Of a DNA stretch of 64,000 nucleotides, positions 16,734-25,653 are shown in pieces. Source of the stretch: Bacteroidales bacterium (GTDB lineage: Bacteria; Bacteroidota; Bacteroidia; Bacteroidales; UBA932); NCBI GenBank assembly GCA_023667095.1, contig JAMPAT010000003.1, positions 116,509-180,508 of the forward strand, read 5' to 3'. Numbering within the stretch: position 1 is the stretch's first letter; every line of letters begins with the position of its first letter. The translations under genes and the position numbers were made by a program. Under the pieces are notes generated by a model. The model ran no database searches. It saw only the letters and a program-made list of their open reading frames with translations, and had not been told where the DNA came from.

Positions 16734-17954
16734 TCAGTTGTTCTCTTCCTCGTTAAGGACAATGTGCATTGTATCCTGTGCTATCACAAGCTCTTCATTT
16801 GTGGTTATGACTGCAATCTTGACCTTTGAACCAGGAAGTGAAATCAATGTATCCGTACCGGTGGCTACATTTGCCTCATAGTCAAACTTGACACCGAGAT
16901 AGCTCAGGTTCTCGCAGACCCTGCGGCGCATACGGCTGTTGTTCTCACCGATTCCGCCTGTGAATACAATCAGGTCAACACCGTTCATCACCGCGGCATA
17001 TGCACCTATATATTTTGTGACATCATAGACAAGCTTCTTCAATGTAAGCTTTGCCTTAGGGTCGCCTGCATTTGCAGCCTCATTGAGGTCACGCGCATCA
17101 GAAGACACACATGAAAGTCCGGCAAATCCGCTCTTCTTGTTCAGGACCTTGCTCATCTCCGCAGCTGAAAGTCCCTCTCTCTCCTGAAGATATGTCACGA
17201 CATCAGGGTCTATGCATCCGCATCGTGTACCCATTATGACCCCCTCAAGAGGTGTAAATCCCATGGATGTGTCTATTGACTTTCCGTTGGCCACTGCGGT
17301 TATCGAGCTTCCGTTTCCAAGGTGACATGTAATGATCTTTGAATTGTTCAGGTCAAGGCCTGTGAATTTCGCTCCCTTTGCAGACACAAACTTATGGCTT
17401 GTGCCGTGGAAGCCGTACCTGCGGATCCTGTACTTGTCATAATACTCATATGGAAGAGCATACATATATGCATATGACGGCATTGTCTGGTGGAATGCAG
17501 TATCAAACACCGCGACCTGGGGAACAGACGGAAGAGCCTCAGACACAGCTCTGATTCCCAAGAGGTTGGCAGGATTATGCAGAGGTGCGATATCGCTGCA
17601 TTTCTCAATCTGCGCTATCACCTTGTCATCTATAAGCTTGCTGCAGAAGAACTCCTCTCCGCCATGGACCACACGGTGTCCTACAGCCTCTATATCCTCC
17701 AATGTAGCCAGGACACCTGTCTCCCTGTCCAGGAGAGCCTCAAGGACAGCCTTGATTCCTACAGTATGGTTTTCAATAGCCATTTCCTTGACCACCTTTT
17801 CCTTACCGGTAGCCTGATGCTTCAGGCAGCCGGCCTCCATACCTATCCTCTCGACAAGACCCTTGGCAAGAAGATCATAGACATCGTCTCCCTTCATGTC
17901 CAGAAGCTGGTACTTCAAGGAAGAACTGCCGCAGTTCAATACAAGAATTATCAT
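16734..17954 (-). CDS. ackA: Acetate kinase
   Basis: A 406-residue acetate kinase, making ATP and acetate from acetyl-phosphate. Signature segments are LVLNCGSSSLKYQLLDM (phosphate 1), GHRVVHGGE, FDTAFHQTMP with the catalytic Asp, RRYGFHGTSHKFV, and CHLGNGSSITAVANGKSIDT (phosphate 2). Length is typical. It is the first gene of the operon and is read from a good Bacteroides-type promoter. The usual partner pta is missing; the neighbours are ptb and buk, so the operon handles two acid products in one place. Confidence 0.97.
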   Translation of the reverse strand: MIILVLNCGSSSLKYQLLDMKGDDVYDLLAKGLVERIGMEAGCLKHQATGKEKVVKEMAIENHTVGIKAVLEALLDRETGVLATLEDIEAVGHRVVHGGEEFFCSKLIDDKVIAQIEKCSDIAPLHNPANLLGIRAVSEALPSVPQVAVFDTAFHQTMPSYAYMYALPYEYYDKYRIRRYGFHGTSHKFVSAKGAKFTGLDLNNSKIITCHLGNGSSITAVANGKSIDTSMGFTPLEGVIMGTRCGCIDPDVVTYLQEREGLSAAEMSKVLNKKSGFAGLSCVSSDARDLNEAANAGDPKAKLTLKKLVYDVTKYIGAYAAVMNGVDLIVFTGGIGENNSRMRRRVCENLSYLGVKFDYEANVATGTDTLISLPGSKVKIAVITTNEELVIAQDTMHIVLNEEENN

Positions 17955-17992
17955 TTTATCAATATTTTAATAAATCATATCACTGAAAGGCG

Positions 17993-18025
17993 CAAAGTTA
18001 TAAAATTTATGACTACTTTCGCAAA
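17993..18025 (-). promoter_or_regulatory. Bacteroides-type promoter of the ackA-ptb-buk operon
   Basis: On the minus strand, TTTG (18022-18025) is followed after 21 bp by TAACTTTG (17993-18000), matching the -33/-7 consensus. It lies about 40 bp upstream of the ackA start. The -33 element is inside the first codons of the divergent comEC-like gene. Confidence 0.65.
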
Positions 18026-19244
18026 AAATCGGAACGAAATGGAAGCGGAGAGAGAGTCTGTGGGACTGGCGGTTTCGCTAACTGCGGGAGCCGCAGCTGC
18101 AAATTATTCATTCACTAAATTTTGCGCATTGCAGGACAGCATGCTGCATGCAGCATGCGCCTTGATTTCGGCATTTGCCATTGTCTGGATGCTGTGCCAT
18201 GCAATAAACTGCAGGGGCCTTCGCCAACCGGGAAGCCACAACGGATTCAGCGGCATAGGACTGCTGAGAGGCCGGCTGCTGCTTGGAAGCCTGTTTGCAA
18301 TAGCAGGAGCCTGCATCTGTACCATTGACATGACCGTATCCGCATCATTCCAGCACGGTCCGGGACCAATAAAGGCATTCGCCATGTCATGTGCCGGAAA
18401 TATAAAGGATGTCATTGACAGCATCAGCTTTGGGGATGCCAGGTGCAACGCAGTCATGAAAGCCTTCCTCACAGGAGACCGTTCAGGCCTTGACAGCCAC
18501 ACAAGGGAGATCTTCCGGCAGAGCGGGGCTTCCCACCTGCTTGCACTTTCCGGAATGCATATCGGAATCCTACATGTGATATTGTCAAAGGCTTTGTCAA
18601 TGGCAGGCAACTCCCCCTTCGCCAGGAAATCAAGGGCCATACTGACAGTCACCGGTGCCGGATTCTTCACTATAATGACCGGAGCATCAGCCTCCCTTGT
18701 CAGGGCATTCCTTTTCATATTGCTTGGAGAGACTGCAAAGCTGTGCGGGCGCAAGGCAGACGGAGCTACATTGCTGTGCTCTGCACTTATGATACAGCTT
18801 GCACTGAAGCCAGGAATCATATCATCAATAAGCTTCCAGCTGTCATATCTTGCAATGGCAGGGATATTCATTGTGTATCCGAGGCTGAAGGGGCTATGGC
18901 CGGAAGAGAGCGGGGGCATGAAAGGAAGCCGGAAGGCAAGAATCATTGCCGGCCCGATGAAAAAGATATGGGAACTGTGTGCACTGTCCATTTCCTGCCA
19001 GCTGTTCACAGGCCCGCTCGCATGGTTCAAGTTCGGTACGTTTCCTCAATACTTCCTGCTGACAAACCTTATGTGCATACCTCTCATGACACTTACCATG
19101 GCCTTTTCAACAGCGACAGCAGCCATGGAAGCGGCCGGGATATGCCCGGGATTCATGGCTGCCATATGTGAGAGGCTTATAGCTTCAATGATATTTATAC
19201 TCGAGACAATCAGTTCGATGCAGGCTCCAGTGAAGACCATGTAA
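18009..19244 (+). CDS. Minimal ComEC/Rec2-type competence-domain membrane protein
   Basis: A 411-residue polytopic membrane protein with the ComEC competence domain, which forms the inner-membrane DNA channel in transformation. The hallmark FRQSGASHLLALSGMHIGIL is near residues 170-190, followed by a series of hydrophobic helices. Neither the N-terminal DUF4131/OB region nor the C-terminal metallo-beta-lactamase nuclease domain of full ComEC (about 700 aa) is present, so this is a short form of the kind frequent in Bacteroidetes. I chose the ATG at 18009; the open frame extends upstream into ackA without support. Its last 35 bp overlap the end of the convergent apbE gene. Confidence 0.8.
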   Translation: MTTFAKNRNEMEAERESVGLAVSLTAGAAAANYSFTKFCALQDSMLHAACALISAFAIVWMLCHAINCRGLRQPGSHNGFSGIGLLRGRLLLGSLFAIAGACICTIDMTVSASFQHGPGPIKAFAMSCAGNIKDVIDSISFGDARCNAVMKAFLTGDRSGLDSHTREIFRQSGASHLLALSGMHIGILHVILSKALSMAGNSPFARKSRAILTVTGAGFFTIMTGASASLVRAFLFILLGETAKLCGRKADGATLLCSALMIQLALKPGIISSISFQLSYLAMAGIFIVYPRLKGLWPEESGGMKGSRKARIIAGPMKKIWELCALSISCQLFTGPLAWFKFGTFPQYFLLTNLMCIPLMTLTMAFSTATAAMEAAGICPGFMAAICERLIASMIFILETISSMQAPVKTM

Positions 19245-20316
19245 GCATCCCGTTACCATTGTCATATATGAAATACCCGTCGATGGATGGAAGAGCATGG
19301 GCCTGGGGAAGCACAACGCTTTCCAGCCTTGACGACTCCACAAACCTTATAGCCTCATCCAGCCCCACAACCATGCAGAATGTCGCAAGTGCATCCGCCG
19401 TAGTGGCATCGGCTGCCATTATTGTCGCACTCAGCATTGAATGTGAGACAGGGTAGCCGGAACGCGGATCCACAGTATGTGCAAATTTACGTCCGTCCTT
19501 TATATAGAATTTGCGGTAGTTGCCAGATGTGACTATGCCGCATGCACGTCCCTGCGAATCCAGTACGCCCTCCAGTTCCGCGCCTGGAGTGTCATTCCCG
19601 TCCACAGGTTTGTCAACACCGATCTGCCATGGCTGTCCGGCAGGATTGACCCCGTCGCAATAGATTTCACCGCCGACATCAATAAGCATATCCTTCACAC
19701 CGATGGAATACAGGTAACGCGCGACAAGGTCACACGAATATCCCTGGGCAATTGCATTGTAGTTCAAGACAATGGCAGGTCCTCCACTGTTTTTGCCCCT
19801 CAGGAGGGCATCCTGCGAAAGTGTACCGTCCTCCGCAATGACCTCCTCCATGGCCGGGAGGAGCCTTGACATGCCGCATCCGGCACGTACCTCCTCCACC
19901 TTTTCATCATCTGGGAATCCCTCACCCTTGAATCCGAATCCCCAGATGTCAAACAGGGGTCCGGCTGCAACGTCAAATGCTCCGTCAGTCAATTCATAGA
20001 ATTTATATGACAGACGGTATATCTCAAGGAATATATCATCGGGAACAATGGTCTCCCCTGCATTGAAACGGCTCAGGAGCGAGCCCTTGTTATATCCGGA
20101 AACGGAATTGTCTATCCTCAGGAGTATGGAGTCTATCCCCTCCTTTATTGCCTCGGGCTTCATCCTGACAGTGCCGTCCGGTCCGTCAAGATTGAGTTTC
20201 ACAATATATGTCCCTCCCTGCGCAAAACCGGATATGGAAACGTATCCGCCAGGGTCTGAACATGCCATACAGGCAGCCCCCACAATGGCTGCAAAGAATA
20301 TTTTCAGGATTTTCAT
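19210..20316 (-). CDS. apbE: FAD:protein FMN transferase, lipoprotein
   Basis: A 368-residue ApbE, which attaches FMN to a threonine of exported flavoproteins (such as Rnf or Nqr subunits) using FAD. The start at 20316 begins a signal peptide with lipobox CMAC (ILKIFFAAIVGAACMAC); an in-frame ATG at 20370 only adds a non-signal stretch. Key segments are VLNYNAIAQGYSCDLVARYL, LIDVGGEIYCDG and HTVDPRSGYPVSHSM. The Mg2+/FAD-binding ADATTADALATFCMV comes near the end. All match active ApbE proteins. The target flavoprotein is not in the window. The 3' end overlaps the comEC-like gene by 35 bp. Confidence 0.93.
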   Translation of the reverse strand: MKILKIFFAAIVGAACMACSDPGGYVSISGFAQGGTYIVKLNLDGPDGTVRMKPEAIKEGIDSILLRIDNSVSGYNKGSLLSRFNAGETIVPDDIFLEIYRLSYKFYELTDGAFDVAAGPLFDIWGFGFKGEGFPDDEKVEEVRAGCGMSRLLPAMEEVIAEDGTLSQDALLRGKNSGGPAIVLNYNAIAQGYSCDLVARYLYSIGVKDMLIDVGGEIYCDGVNPAGQPWQIGVDKPVDGNDTPGAELEGVLDSQGRACGIVTSGNYRKFYIKDGRKFAHTVDPRSGYPVSHSMLSATIMAADATTADALATFCMVVGLDEAIRFVESSRLESVVLPQAHALPSIDGYFIYDNGNGMLTWSSLEPASN

Positions 20317-20350
20317 CGGGCAATTTGTCTTACTTGGTAAAGTATTTGCA

Positions 20351-20358
20351 CAAAGGTA
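20351..20358 (-). promoter_or_regulatory. Bacteroides-type -7 element for apbE
   Basis: The minus strand reads TACCTTTG, matching TAnnTTTG, 34 bp upstream of the chosen apbE start; no clear -33. The divergent lipoprotein gene starts 64 bp away on the other side. Confidence 0.4.
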
Positions 20359-20421
20359 GCGGTTTTTCATGAAAAAATGCCCATATTTGCAAGAATGAAC
20401 CGATCAAAACGGAAAAATAAA

Positions 20422-21495
20422 ATGACATTTAGAAGATTCAGTGCAGTTTCAATTTTCATCATGGCAGCATCTCTTGCCATGGTTTCATGCAAAGACGAAG
20501 AAGAGACACCGGTATCCCCGTCACTTGACGGGACACTCAGGTTCTCTGTACCGCAATATGTAGATGTAGACGAAACGCTCAGCATGACCGCAACAGGAGT
20601 TACCCATCCCGAGGGCGATGACCATAAGCTTGGTGTCTACTGGAAAATATCCCCTGACATGGAGATCAATGACACATCTGATGTCGCTTTCGACCCTGAG
20701 AAAGGGGCATCCATGACATACAAGCTCAAAGGAAAGATCCAGTCATATACAATAACATGCGGGGTATTTGCAAGCGGTTATTCATCATCCATAGTGACAA
20801 GGTCCACGACAGCAGTCAAAGGCGGGATGGACGGGACAGGCTCCATTACAGAAGCAGGAATCTCCGCCTCTGACAGGACATTCGTCGATTCAAGGGACGG
20901 AAAGGTATACTATATCACTACAATAGGCGACAAGGTATGGTTCCGGCACAACCTCGCATACGGCGGCGAGATTACTGCAGCCGGGAAAAGCCTTGGACAT
21001 GGCATACCATATCTTGACTGCGAGGCAATGACAGATGTATTCGGTCTCTACTATACACAGGAGCAGGCTGTCAACGCATGCCCTGACGGATGGAGGATAC
21101 CATCCGAGAATGACTGGCTTGACATGGCAAATTCAGTTGCCTGGGCGGATAAGGACCTTTCCGGAAAGACATTCATGAAAGGCCAGGATTTCAGCGGGCT
21201 TGCAGGCGCGCTGATGGCAGATGCCTTGTTCAACGGAAATGAGCTGTGGGAATACTGGCCACAGGTGAAGATCACCAACAGCTCTGGCCTTTCTGCCCTT
21301 TCTGCAGGATATGCCATAATTGCAGACGGAGCAAATAAATTTGACGGTTCCACAGAATATGCAGCTTTCTGGACATCAGAAAAAGACAGCGAAAAAGGCA
21401 GCTACAGATATATCCGTGATGATTCAGCCGATGTCTACATCGGGACAGGGTACGGTTCCTTTGCTGCATCTGCAAGATGTGTGAGGGATTTATAA
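20422..21495 (+). CDS. Lipoprotein with FISUMP (Fibrobacter paralogous) domain
   Basis: A 357-residue lipoprotein; the start at 20422 begins a signal peptide with lipobox MVSC (Cys about 23), followed by an acidic tether KDEEETP typical of surface-exposed Bacteroidetes lipoproteins. Residues 30-150 look like Ig-type beta strands. The C-terminal half has the FISUMP pattern: DSRDGKVYYITTIGDKVWF, then the EQAVNACPDGWRIPSENDWL block, then AFWTSEKDSEKGSYRYIRDD. FISUMP is a C-type-lectin-like or formylglycine-enzyme-like fold found on cell surfaces; its ligand is unknown. It starts a short plus-strand group with LemA and the TPM protein, but those may have their own promoter. Confidence 0.75.
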   Translation: MTFRRFSAVSIFIMAASLAMVSCKDEEETPVSPSLDGTLRFSVPQYVDVDETLSMTATGVTHPEGDDHKLGVYWKISPDMEINDTSDVAFDPEKGASMTYKLKGKIQSYTITCGVFASGYSSSIVTRSTTAVKGGMDGTGSITEAGISASDRTFVDSRDGKVYYITTIGDKVWFRHNLAYGGEITAAGKSLGHGIPYLDCEAMTDVFGLYYTQEQAVNACPDGWRIPSENDWLDMANSVAWADKDLSGKTFMKGQDFSGLAGALMADALFNGNELWEYWPQVKITNSSGLSALSAGYAIIADGANKFDGSTEYAAFWTSEKDSEKGSYRYIRDDSADVYIGTGYGSFAASARCVRDL

Positions 21496-21516
21496 TCTTT
21501 ATAATTAAGGTAAAAG

Positions 21517-22107
21517 ATGAAAAAAGGATGGATTATACTCATTGCCGTAGCTTTGGCAGTTGTGGCAATATTTGTCTGGACAAAGAATTCATATAATTCA
21601 CTGGTTGCAGGAGATGAGCAGGTAAGCGCAGCGTGGTCACAGGTAGAGAATGTGTACCAGCGCAGGGCAGACCTGATACCGAACCTTGTAGCAACGGTCA
21701 AGGGATATGCAGAACATGAGCAGTCCACTCTGGAAGGCGTCATTGAGGCACGTTCAAAGGCGACACAGGTGACAGTCAATCCTGACAAGCTTACAGAAGA
21801 TGAGATAGCACGTTTCCAGGCAGCACAGGGAGAGCTTGGCTCTGCACTCGGGAGGCTTATGATGATTACGGAAAACTATCCTGAGCTTAAGGCCAACCAG
21901 AATTTCCGCGACCTGCAGGCACAGCTTGAAGGAACAGAGAACAGGATTGCGACAGAAAGGATGAAATACAATGAGGTTGCAAGGGCATACAACACTTCAG
22001 TCCGCAGCTTTCCGAAAAACATAATAGCATCTATGTTCAATTTCGGTACAAAAGGATATTTCAAGGCTTCCGAGGGAGCAGAGACTACCCCTAAAGTCGA
22101 ATTCTAG
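21517..22107 (+). CDS. LemA family protein
   Basis: A 196-residue membrane-anchored LemA protein with an N-terminal helix (WIILIAVALAVVAIFVW) and an all-helical body. Family landmarks are NSYNSLVAGDEQVSAAWSQVENVYQRR, here split by the anchor end, then RADLIPNLVATVKGYAEHE, and the C-terminal YNTSVRSFPKNIIASMFNFG. LemA genes are commonly followed, as here, by a TPM-domain gene (34 bp away), suggesting that the two proteins act together at the envelope. The biochemical role is not established. Confidence 0.93.
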   Translation: MKKGWIILIAVALAVVAIFVWTKNSYNSLVAGDEQVSAAWSQVENVYQRRADLIPNLVATVKGYAEHEQSTLEGVIEARSKATQVTVNPDKLTEDEIARFQAAQGELGSALGRLMMITENYPELKANQNFRDLQAQLEGTENRIATERMKYNEVARAYNTSVRSFPKNIIASMFNFGTKGYFKASEGAETTPKVEF

Positions 22108-22140
22108 GATTTTCCTTAATCTATTTTCCAAAGACATATC

Positions 22141-22950
22141 ATGCAATCAATACGAAGATACATTGCCGCTGCAATATTGTTGGCGGCAGGCTTGGCCTTA
22201 TGCATGGCTATCCCCAAAGGGCCGGAACCGCAGAGACTTGTGAATGACTTTGCCAACCTGATGACAGAATCCCAGGCTGCAATGCTGGAAAGGATACTCG
22301 TTGAGTTCGATGACTCGACATCCAATCAGATAACAGTCGTGACTGTCAATGACCTGGAAGGATTGACAGCGACGGAATATGCTACCAGGATAGGGATTGA
22401 CTGGAAACCAGGAAGCAAGGATTTCAACAATGGGCTGATAATCCTTGTCAAGCCAAAGACAGACAGTTCCAGCGGAGAAGTTGCCATAAGTACAGGATAC
22501 GGACTGGAGGGAGCGATTCCTGATGCATATTGCAAAAGAATAATTGACAATGAGATGATTCCCCGTTTCAGGGAGGGGAACTACTTCGGTGGCATCTATG
22601 CTGCATGTGAAGTCCTGATGAAACTTGCGTCAGGCGAAATCTCTGAGCCGCGTCCATCCGGTGAGGATGACGGGATGCAGGCAGTCATTGCCCTGGTTGT
22701 CACATTATTCCTCGGGATTATGCTGTTTATATTCATTTCACGTGGAAACGGAGGCAGCAATAACGGAGGATCCGGCAGAAATGATGACAGCGACATAGCA
22801 AAGGCCATAATCCTCGGCAATCTCCTCGGAAGAGGCAGGCGTTCGTCATGGGGAGACGGATTCGGGGATTCCGGCGGAGGAGGATTCGGTGGTTTCGGCG
22901 GCTTCGGGGGAGGAAGCTTCGGAGGAGGAGGTGCATCCGGGAAATGGTAG
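22141..22950 (+). CDS. TPM-domain protein (YgcG type)
   Basis: A 269-residue secreted and then membrane-anchored protein. A signal peptide (about residues 1-22) precedes a TPM (TLP18.3/Psb32/MOLO-1) domain, with PQRLVNDFANLMTESQAAML, NQITVVTVNDLEG and GYGLEGAIPDAYCKRIID. One membrane helix (about 180-198) follows, and then a Gly-rich C-terminal tail of FGG repeats ending SGKW. That tail is standard for YgcG-like proteins, and the order signal-TPM-helix-Gly tail is complete. It pairs with lemA upstream. A phosphatase or photosystem-repair role known for plant homologues should not be transferred. Confidence 0.9.
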   Translation: MQSIRRYIAAAILLAAGLALCMAIPKGPEPQRLVNDFANLMTESQAAMLERILVEFDDSTSNQITVVTVNDLEGLTATEYATRIGIDWKPGSKDFNNGLIILVKPKTDSSSGEVAISTGYGLEGAIPDAYCKRIIDNEMIPRFREGNYFGGIYAACEVLMKLASGEISEPRPSGEDDGMQAVIALVVTLFLGIMLFIFISRGNGGSNNGGSGRNDDSDIAKAIILGNLLGRGRRSSWGDGFGDSGGGGFGGFGGFGGGSFGGGGASGKW

Positions 22951-23019
22951 CGAGCATCCCGGGACAGGAGAGCTTCAGGCCGTCCGGGCAAGAAGACATG
23001 TTTTTCAGGAAAAACGATT

Positions 23020-23055
23020 GCGGGTGACTAAGAGTTTTAGCTTTTAGTCACCCGC
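23020..23055. terminator. Bidirectional hairpin terminator between the TPM gene and the PUL
   Basis: GCGGGTGACTAA (23020-23031) pairs with TTAGTCACCCGC (23044-23055); three further pairs including one G-U leave a 6-base loop at 23035-23040. It lies between convergent genes, 70 bp after the TPM gene and 33 bp after the last PUL gene. Its core resembles the terminator at 55372-55409. Confidence 0.7.
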
Positions 23056-23088
23056 TACTGATTTACCGGCAAGTCTGGAAGCTATCAG

Positions 23089-24354
23089 CTAAGCATCCCT
23101 GTCTGCCATAATCCATGTTTCGTCCACAGGACTCAATATCCATATCTTCGATCCGCTGTCCGGAACATTAGGACCTTTCACATAGATGACGCCCTCGCTT
23201 GCAGTGAAGAAATCAAGGAATGTCTTGAATGTCCTGTAGCAGTCATCGAACCATGATGAGTCATTCTCCTGGAACACCCAGCTTGGACTGTATGTTGTGC
23301 TGTAGTTCACAAGATCCTGGAACTCTGAAGATACCTTCAATGTGTAGAAGAAGCCTGCATATCCGTCATGATCCCTTGGGCAGAATACAAATGGACGTCC
23401 GCCACGGTCGCTGATTTCCACCTGGCTGTATTTTACGGATGTTGCCTCAGTAAGGAACTGCCACATTGCATCATTGGCATCTCCCCTTGAACTGTCCGGA
23501 CGGAGCAGGAATGTCTTGTAGTCACCTGTAGCGAACCAGTCACCGACACCGTTGCTTGAAGTTCCGGACAAAGCATCCTGGAAAGATGCAGTCCTGGCAG
23601 AAGTGTTCATTGTAATGTCAGTAACGCTTACTCCATTGATAACAACCGGCTCTATAAGTTTGAGGGCATTTCCTGGAAGCACTGTCAGCTGAACAGTCCT
23701 GTGCGTAAGGACACGGTCCTTCAATTCGTCAATTCTGATGCTTCCGTCACCGTCATCTGTCATCTCAAGTATCGCCCAGTGTGCGATGAAGCTGTTGCCG
23801 GAGAATATTGCACCGGCACAGAGTCCTGCATTCCTTATCCTTGAGACAGACTGCATTATCTCCGCATATGACTCAGCAAGAGTCTGATCTTTCTGGGCAA
23901 TTGCAGTACGTTCAGATTCTGTCGCCGGTACAAACACGAACTCCTCGTCTATGTTCACACCAGTAGCCACAATCATCTCTGCAGAATAGTGTCCGTCCTC
24001 AACGACAAATGATGTCTCGCGTACCGATTCATCTATGTAGTTGAAATGCCCACGTCCAAGGTCAAGCTGCACGGAGTGGAAATCAGACCAGCCAAGTCCA
24101 TATGTAGCAGTGATTCCCATCTTCTCGATATCAGATGAAGAGTAGAGGTCACCATCGTCCTTGAATGAGAAATAGAATGAATGTCCGGCATAGTCGAGTT
24201 TCCACATGTCCACCGAGCACAGCACATTCTGGACGTCCTGTGGCGTAAGCCTGTCCTCCGGAAGCGAGCCGAGTTTCTCAATTGGGTCTTTCTGTGAGCA
24301 TCCGGCTGCCACAAGCGCCATGACACAAAGAAACAGTACTGCTATCTTTTTCAT
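23089..24354 (-). CDS. PUL-encoded surface lipoprotein B (paralogue of lipoprotein A)
   Basis: A 421-residue lipoprotein with signal peptide and lipobox AAGC (Cys about 19). It aligns along its whole length with the next gene upstream (24378-25622). Shared positions include DRLTPQDVQNVLC against DRLLPSELKEVLC, FYFSFKDDGD against FYFQFIDDGT, GAIFSGNSFIAHW against GALWSAGTFAAHW, and the end ILSPVDETWIMA against FLSPVDGNWFVA. The layout vaguely recalls DUF4302-type Bacteroidales lipoproteins, but I am not sure of that. Being last in a SusC/SusD operon, it takes the place where surface glycan-binding proteins are usually encoded, so ligand capture at the outer membrane is a reasonable inference. 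Confidence 0.7.
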   Translation of the reverse strand: MKKIAVLFLCVMALVAAGCSQKDPIEKLGSLPEDRLTPQDVQNVLCSVDMWKLDYAGHSFYFSFKDDGDLYSSSDIEKMGITATYGLGWSDFHSVQLDLGRGHFNYIDESVRETSFVVEDGHYSAEMIVATGVNIDEEFVFVPATESERTAIAQKDQTLAESYAEIMQSVSRIRNAGLCAGAIFSGNSFIAHWAILEMTDDGDGSIRIDELKDRVLTHRTVQLTVLPGNALKLIEPVVINGVSVTDITMNTSARTASFQDALSGTSSNGVGDWFATGDYKTFLLRPDSSRGDANDAMWQFLTEATSVKYSQVEISDRGGRPFVFCPRDHDGYAGFFYTLKVSSEFQDLVNYSTTYSPSWVFQENDSSWFDDCYRTFKTFLDFFTASEGVIYVKGPNVPDSGSKIWILSPVDETWIMADRDA

Positions 24355-24377
24355 ATATAAATCTTTTTAATGTTAAA

Positions 24378-25622
24378 CTATTTTGCTGCGACAAACCAAT
24401 TGCCATCTACTGGGCTGAGGAAATAGATAAGATTCTCTCCATCCCTGACAACTACAATTCCTTCGTCATTGTAATATGTACCGACTAATACAGGATAGTT
24501 CTCCAATGTCCAGCTAATCCACTTGGAGTCTCCTCCGAAAGGCATTTCCTGTCTTGAACCGCCTGCGAAATAGACCCTGTCTTTCTCATTTTCATCTACA
24601 TAAGGTGCTATATTTGAGTATATGGCGACATATCCCCTGCCATCATCCCAGTTGGACGGGATTGTAAAGAACGGTCTGTAGGTCCTGTCGCTCAGTTCAA
24701 TTGAAGAATACAAACTTTTCTGTGCATCAAATTCATTGGCAATTGCATCGCAGGCCTTGCAACGCGAATCGTCACTTTGCGATCTGAAGACATAGGTTCT
24801 ATAGTCACTTCCTATATACCATGCACCCGAATTGCTGACAGCTGCAGTGAATGAATTGCCGGCAGACACAGACTTAGAATCAACGTCGAAGACGATTGAA
24901 GAGACTGCCTTTGAGTCCACAGTGACTGCAGATGAAAGGGAGAGTGTACCGTCAAGTGAAAGCGAAGCAGCAACAGTCTGGTGCGAGAGCACTCCGTCTT
25001 CAAGTATGTCGAAACGTACAGAATATGCCTTGTCTTTGGTAAAGTCAGCATACCAGTGTGCTGCAAATGTGCCTGCAGACCAGAGGGCACCGCTTGCGAT
25101 TCCCGCATCTGTAATCTTTTCCGCAAGCTCAATTGTCTTATATGCCTCAGCCTTGTTTGCAACCATTGCATTATACTCTGCCCCTGTAGCTGAGAACAAT
25201 TTCATCTCCGCACCGGTTTCACTGCCCTTGCATACGATTTCGGTATCATCGAAAGAGGTTACTATGAAAGTATCCTCCTTTCCTGATTCAAGATAGCCGA
25301 CATGTCCACCGCCGACAACAGTAAGCTTCAGGGCGTATGGCTCATCCCAGTCAATATAGAATGTCGTGCTGACCTCGTCACGGAAAATTGTTGAATTCGA
25401 CTCAACTGTCCCGTCATCTATAAACTGGAAATAGAATTCTTCACTCTCATAGGACATTTTCCACCAGTCTGAAAGGCACAGGACCTCCTTCAGTTCCGAA
25501 GGGAGCAGGCGGTCAGAAGGCATCTGTCCTTCATTTTCCCATGTCTTCCACGGGTCTGAAAGGCCACATCCGGCAAGGGCAAAGCCCATGGCTATCATCA
25601 AAATTGCACTAACTCTTTTCAT
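24378..25622 (-). CDS. PUL-encoded surface lipoprotein A (paralogue of lipoprotein B)
   Basis: A 414-residue lipoprotein (lipobox LAGC, Cys about 19) that is colinear with the product of the following gene, 23 bp downstream. The predicted mature protein is mostly beta strands, with no recognisable catalytic motif. Conserved blocks between the pair are at residues 38-75, 155-185, 205-250 and the last 20. The pair probably arose by tandem duplication followed by strong divergence; I judge identity to be low (no number computed). It is separated from the calpain-like gene by 31 bp and is part of the same operon. Surface binding of glycoprotein fragments is inferred from position only. Confidence 0.7.
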   Translation of the reverse strand: MKRVSAILMIAMGFALAGCGLSDPWKTWENEGQMPSDRLLPSELKEVLCLSDWWKMSYESEEFYFQFIDDGTVESNSTIFRDEVSTTFYIDWDEPYALKLTVVGGGHVGYLESGKEDTFIVTSFDDTEIVCKGSETGAEMKLFSATGAEYNAMVANKAEAYKTIELAEKITDAGIASGALWSAGTFAAHWYADFTKDKAYSVRFDILEDGVLSHQTVAASLSLDGTLSLSSAVTVDSKAVSSIVFDVDSKSVSAGNSFTAAVSNSGAWYIGSDYRTYVFRSQSDDSRCKACDAIANEFDAQKSLYSSIELSDRTYRPFFTIPSNWDDGRGYVAIYSNIAPYVDENEKDRVYFAGGSRQEMPFGGDSKWISWTLENYPVLVGTYYNDEGIVVVRDGENLIYFLSPVDGNWFVAAK

Positions 25623-25653
25623 AAGTCATTGAATTAAAGCGTTATTATTTATG

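Noticed and set aside
17490..18008. Upstream extension of the ComEC frame to 17490
   Set aside because: This part overlaps ackA completely and carries no membrane or competence-domain pattern.
18104..19030. 308-codon open frame antisense to the ComEC-like gene
   Set aside because: Lies wholly opposite a gene with clear ComEC motifs, has no domain pattern and is rich in Pro/Ser as expected of a reverse-frame shadow.
22850..22940. Glycine-codon repeat in the TPM gene as a DNA repeat element
   Set aside because: It simply encodes the FGG-rich C-terminal tail normal for YgcG-type proteins.
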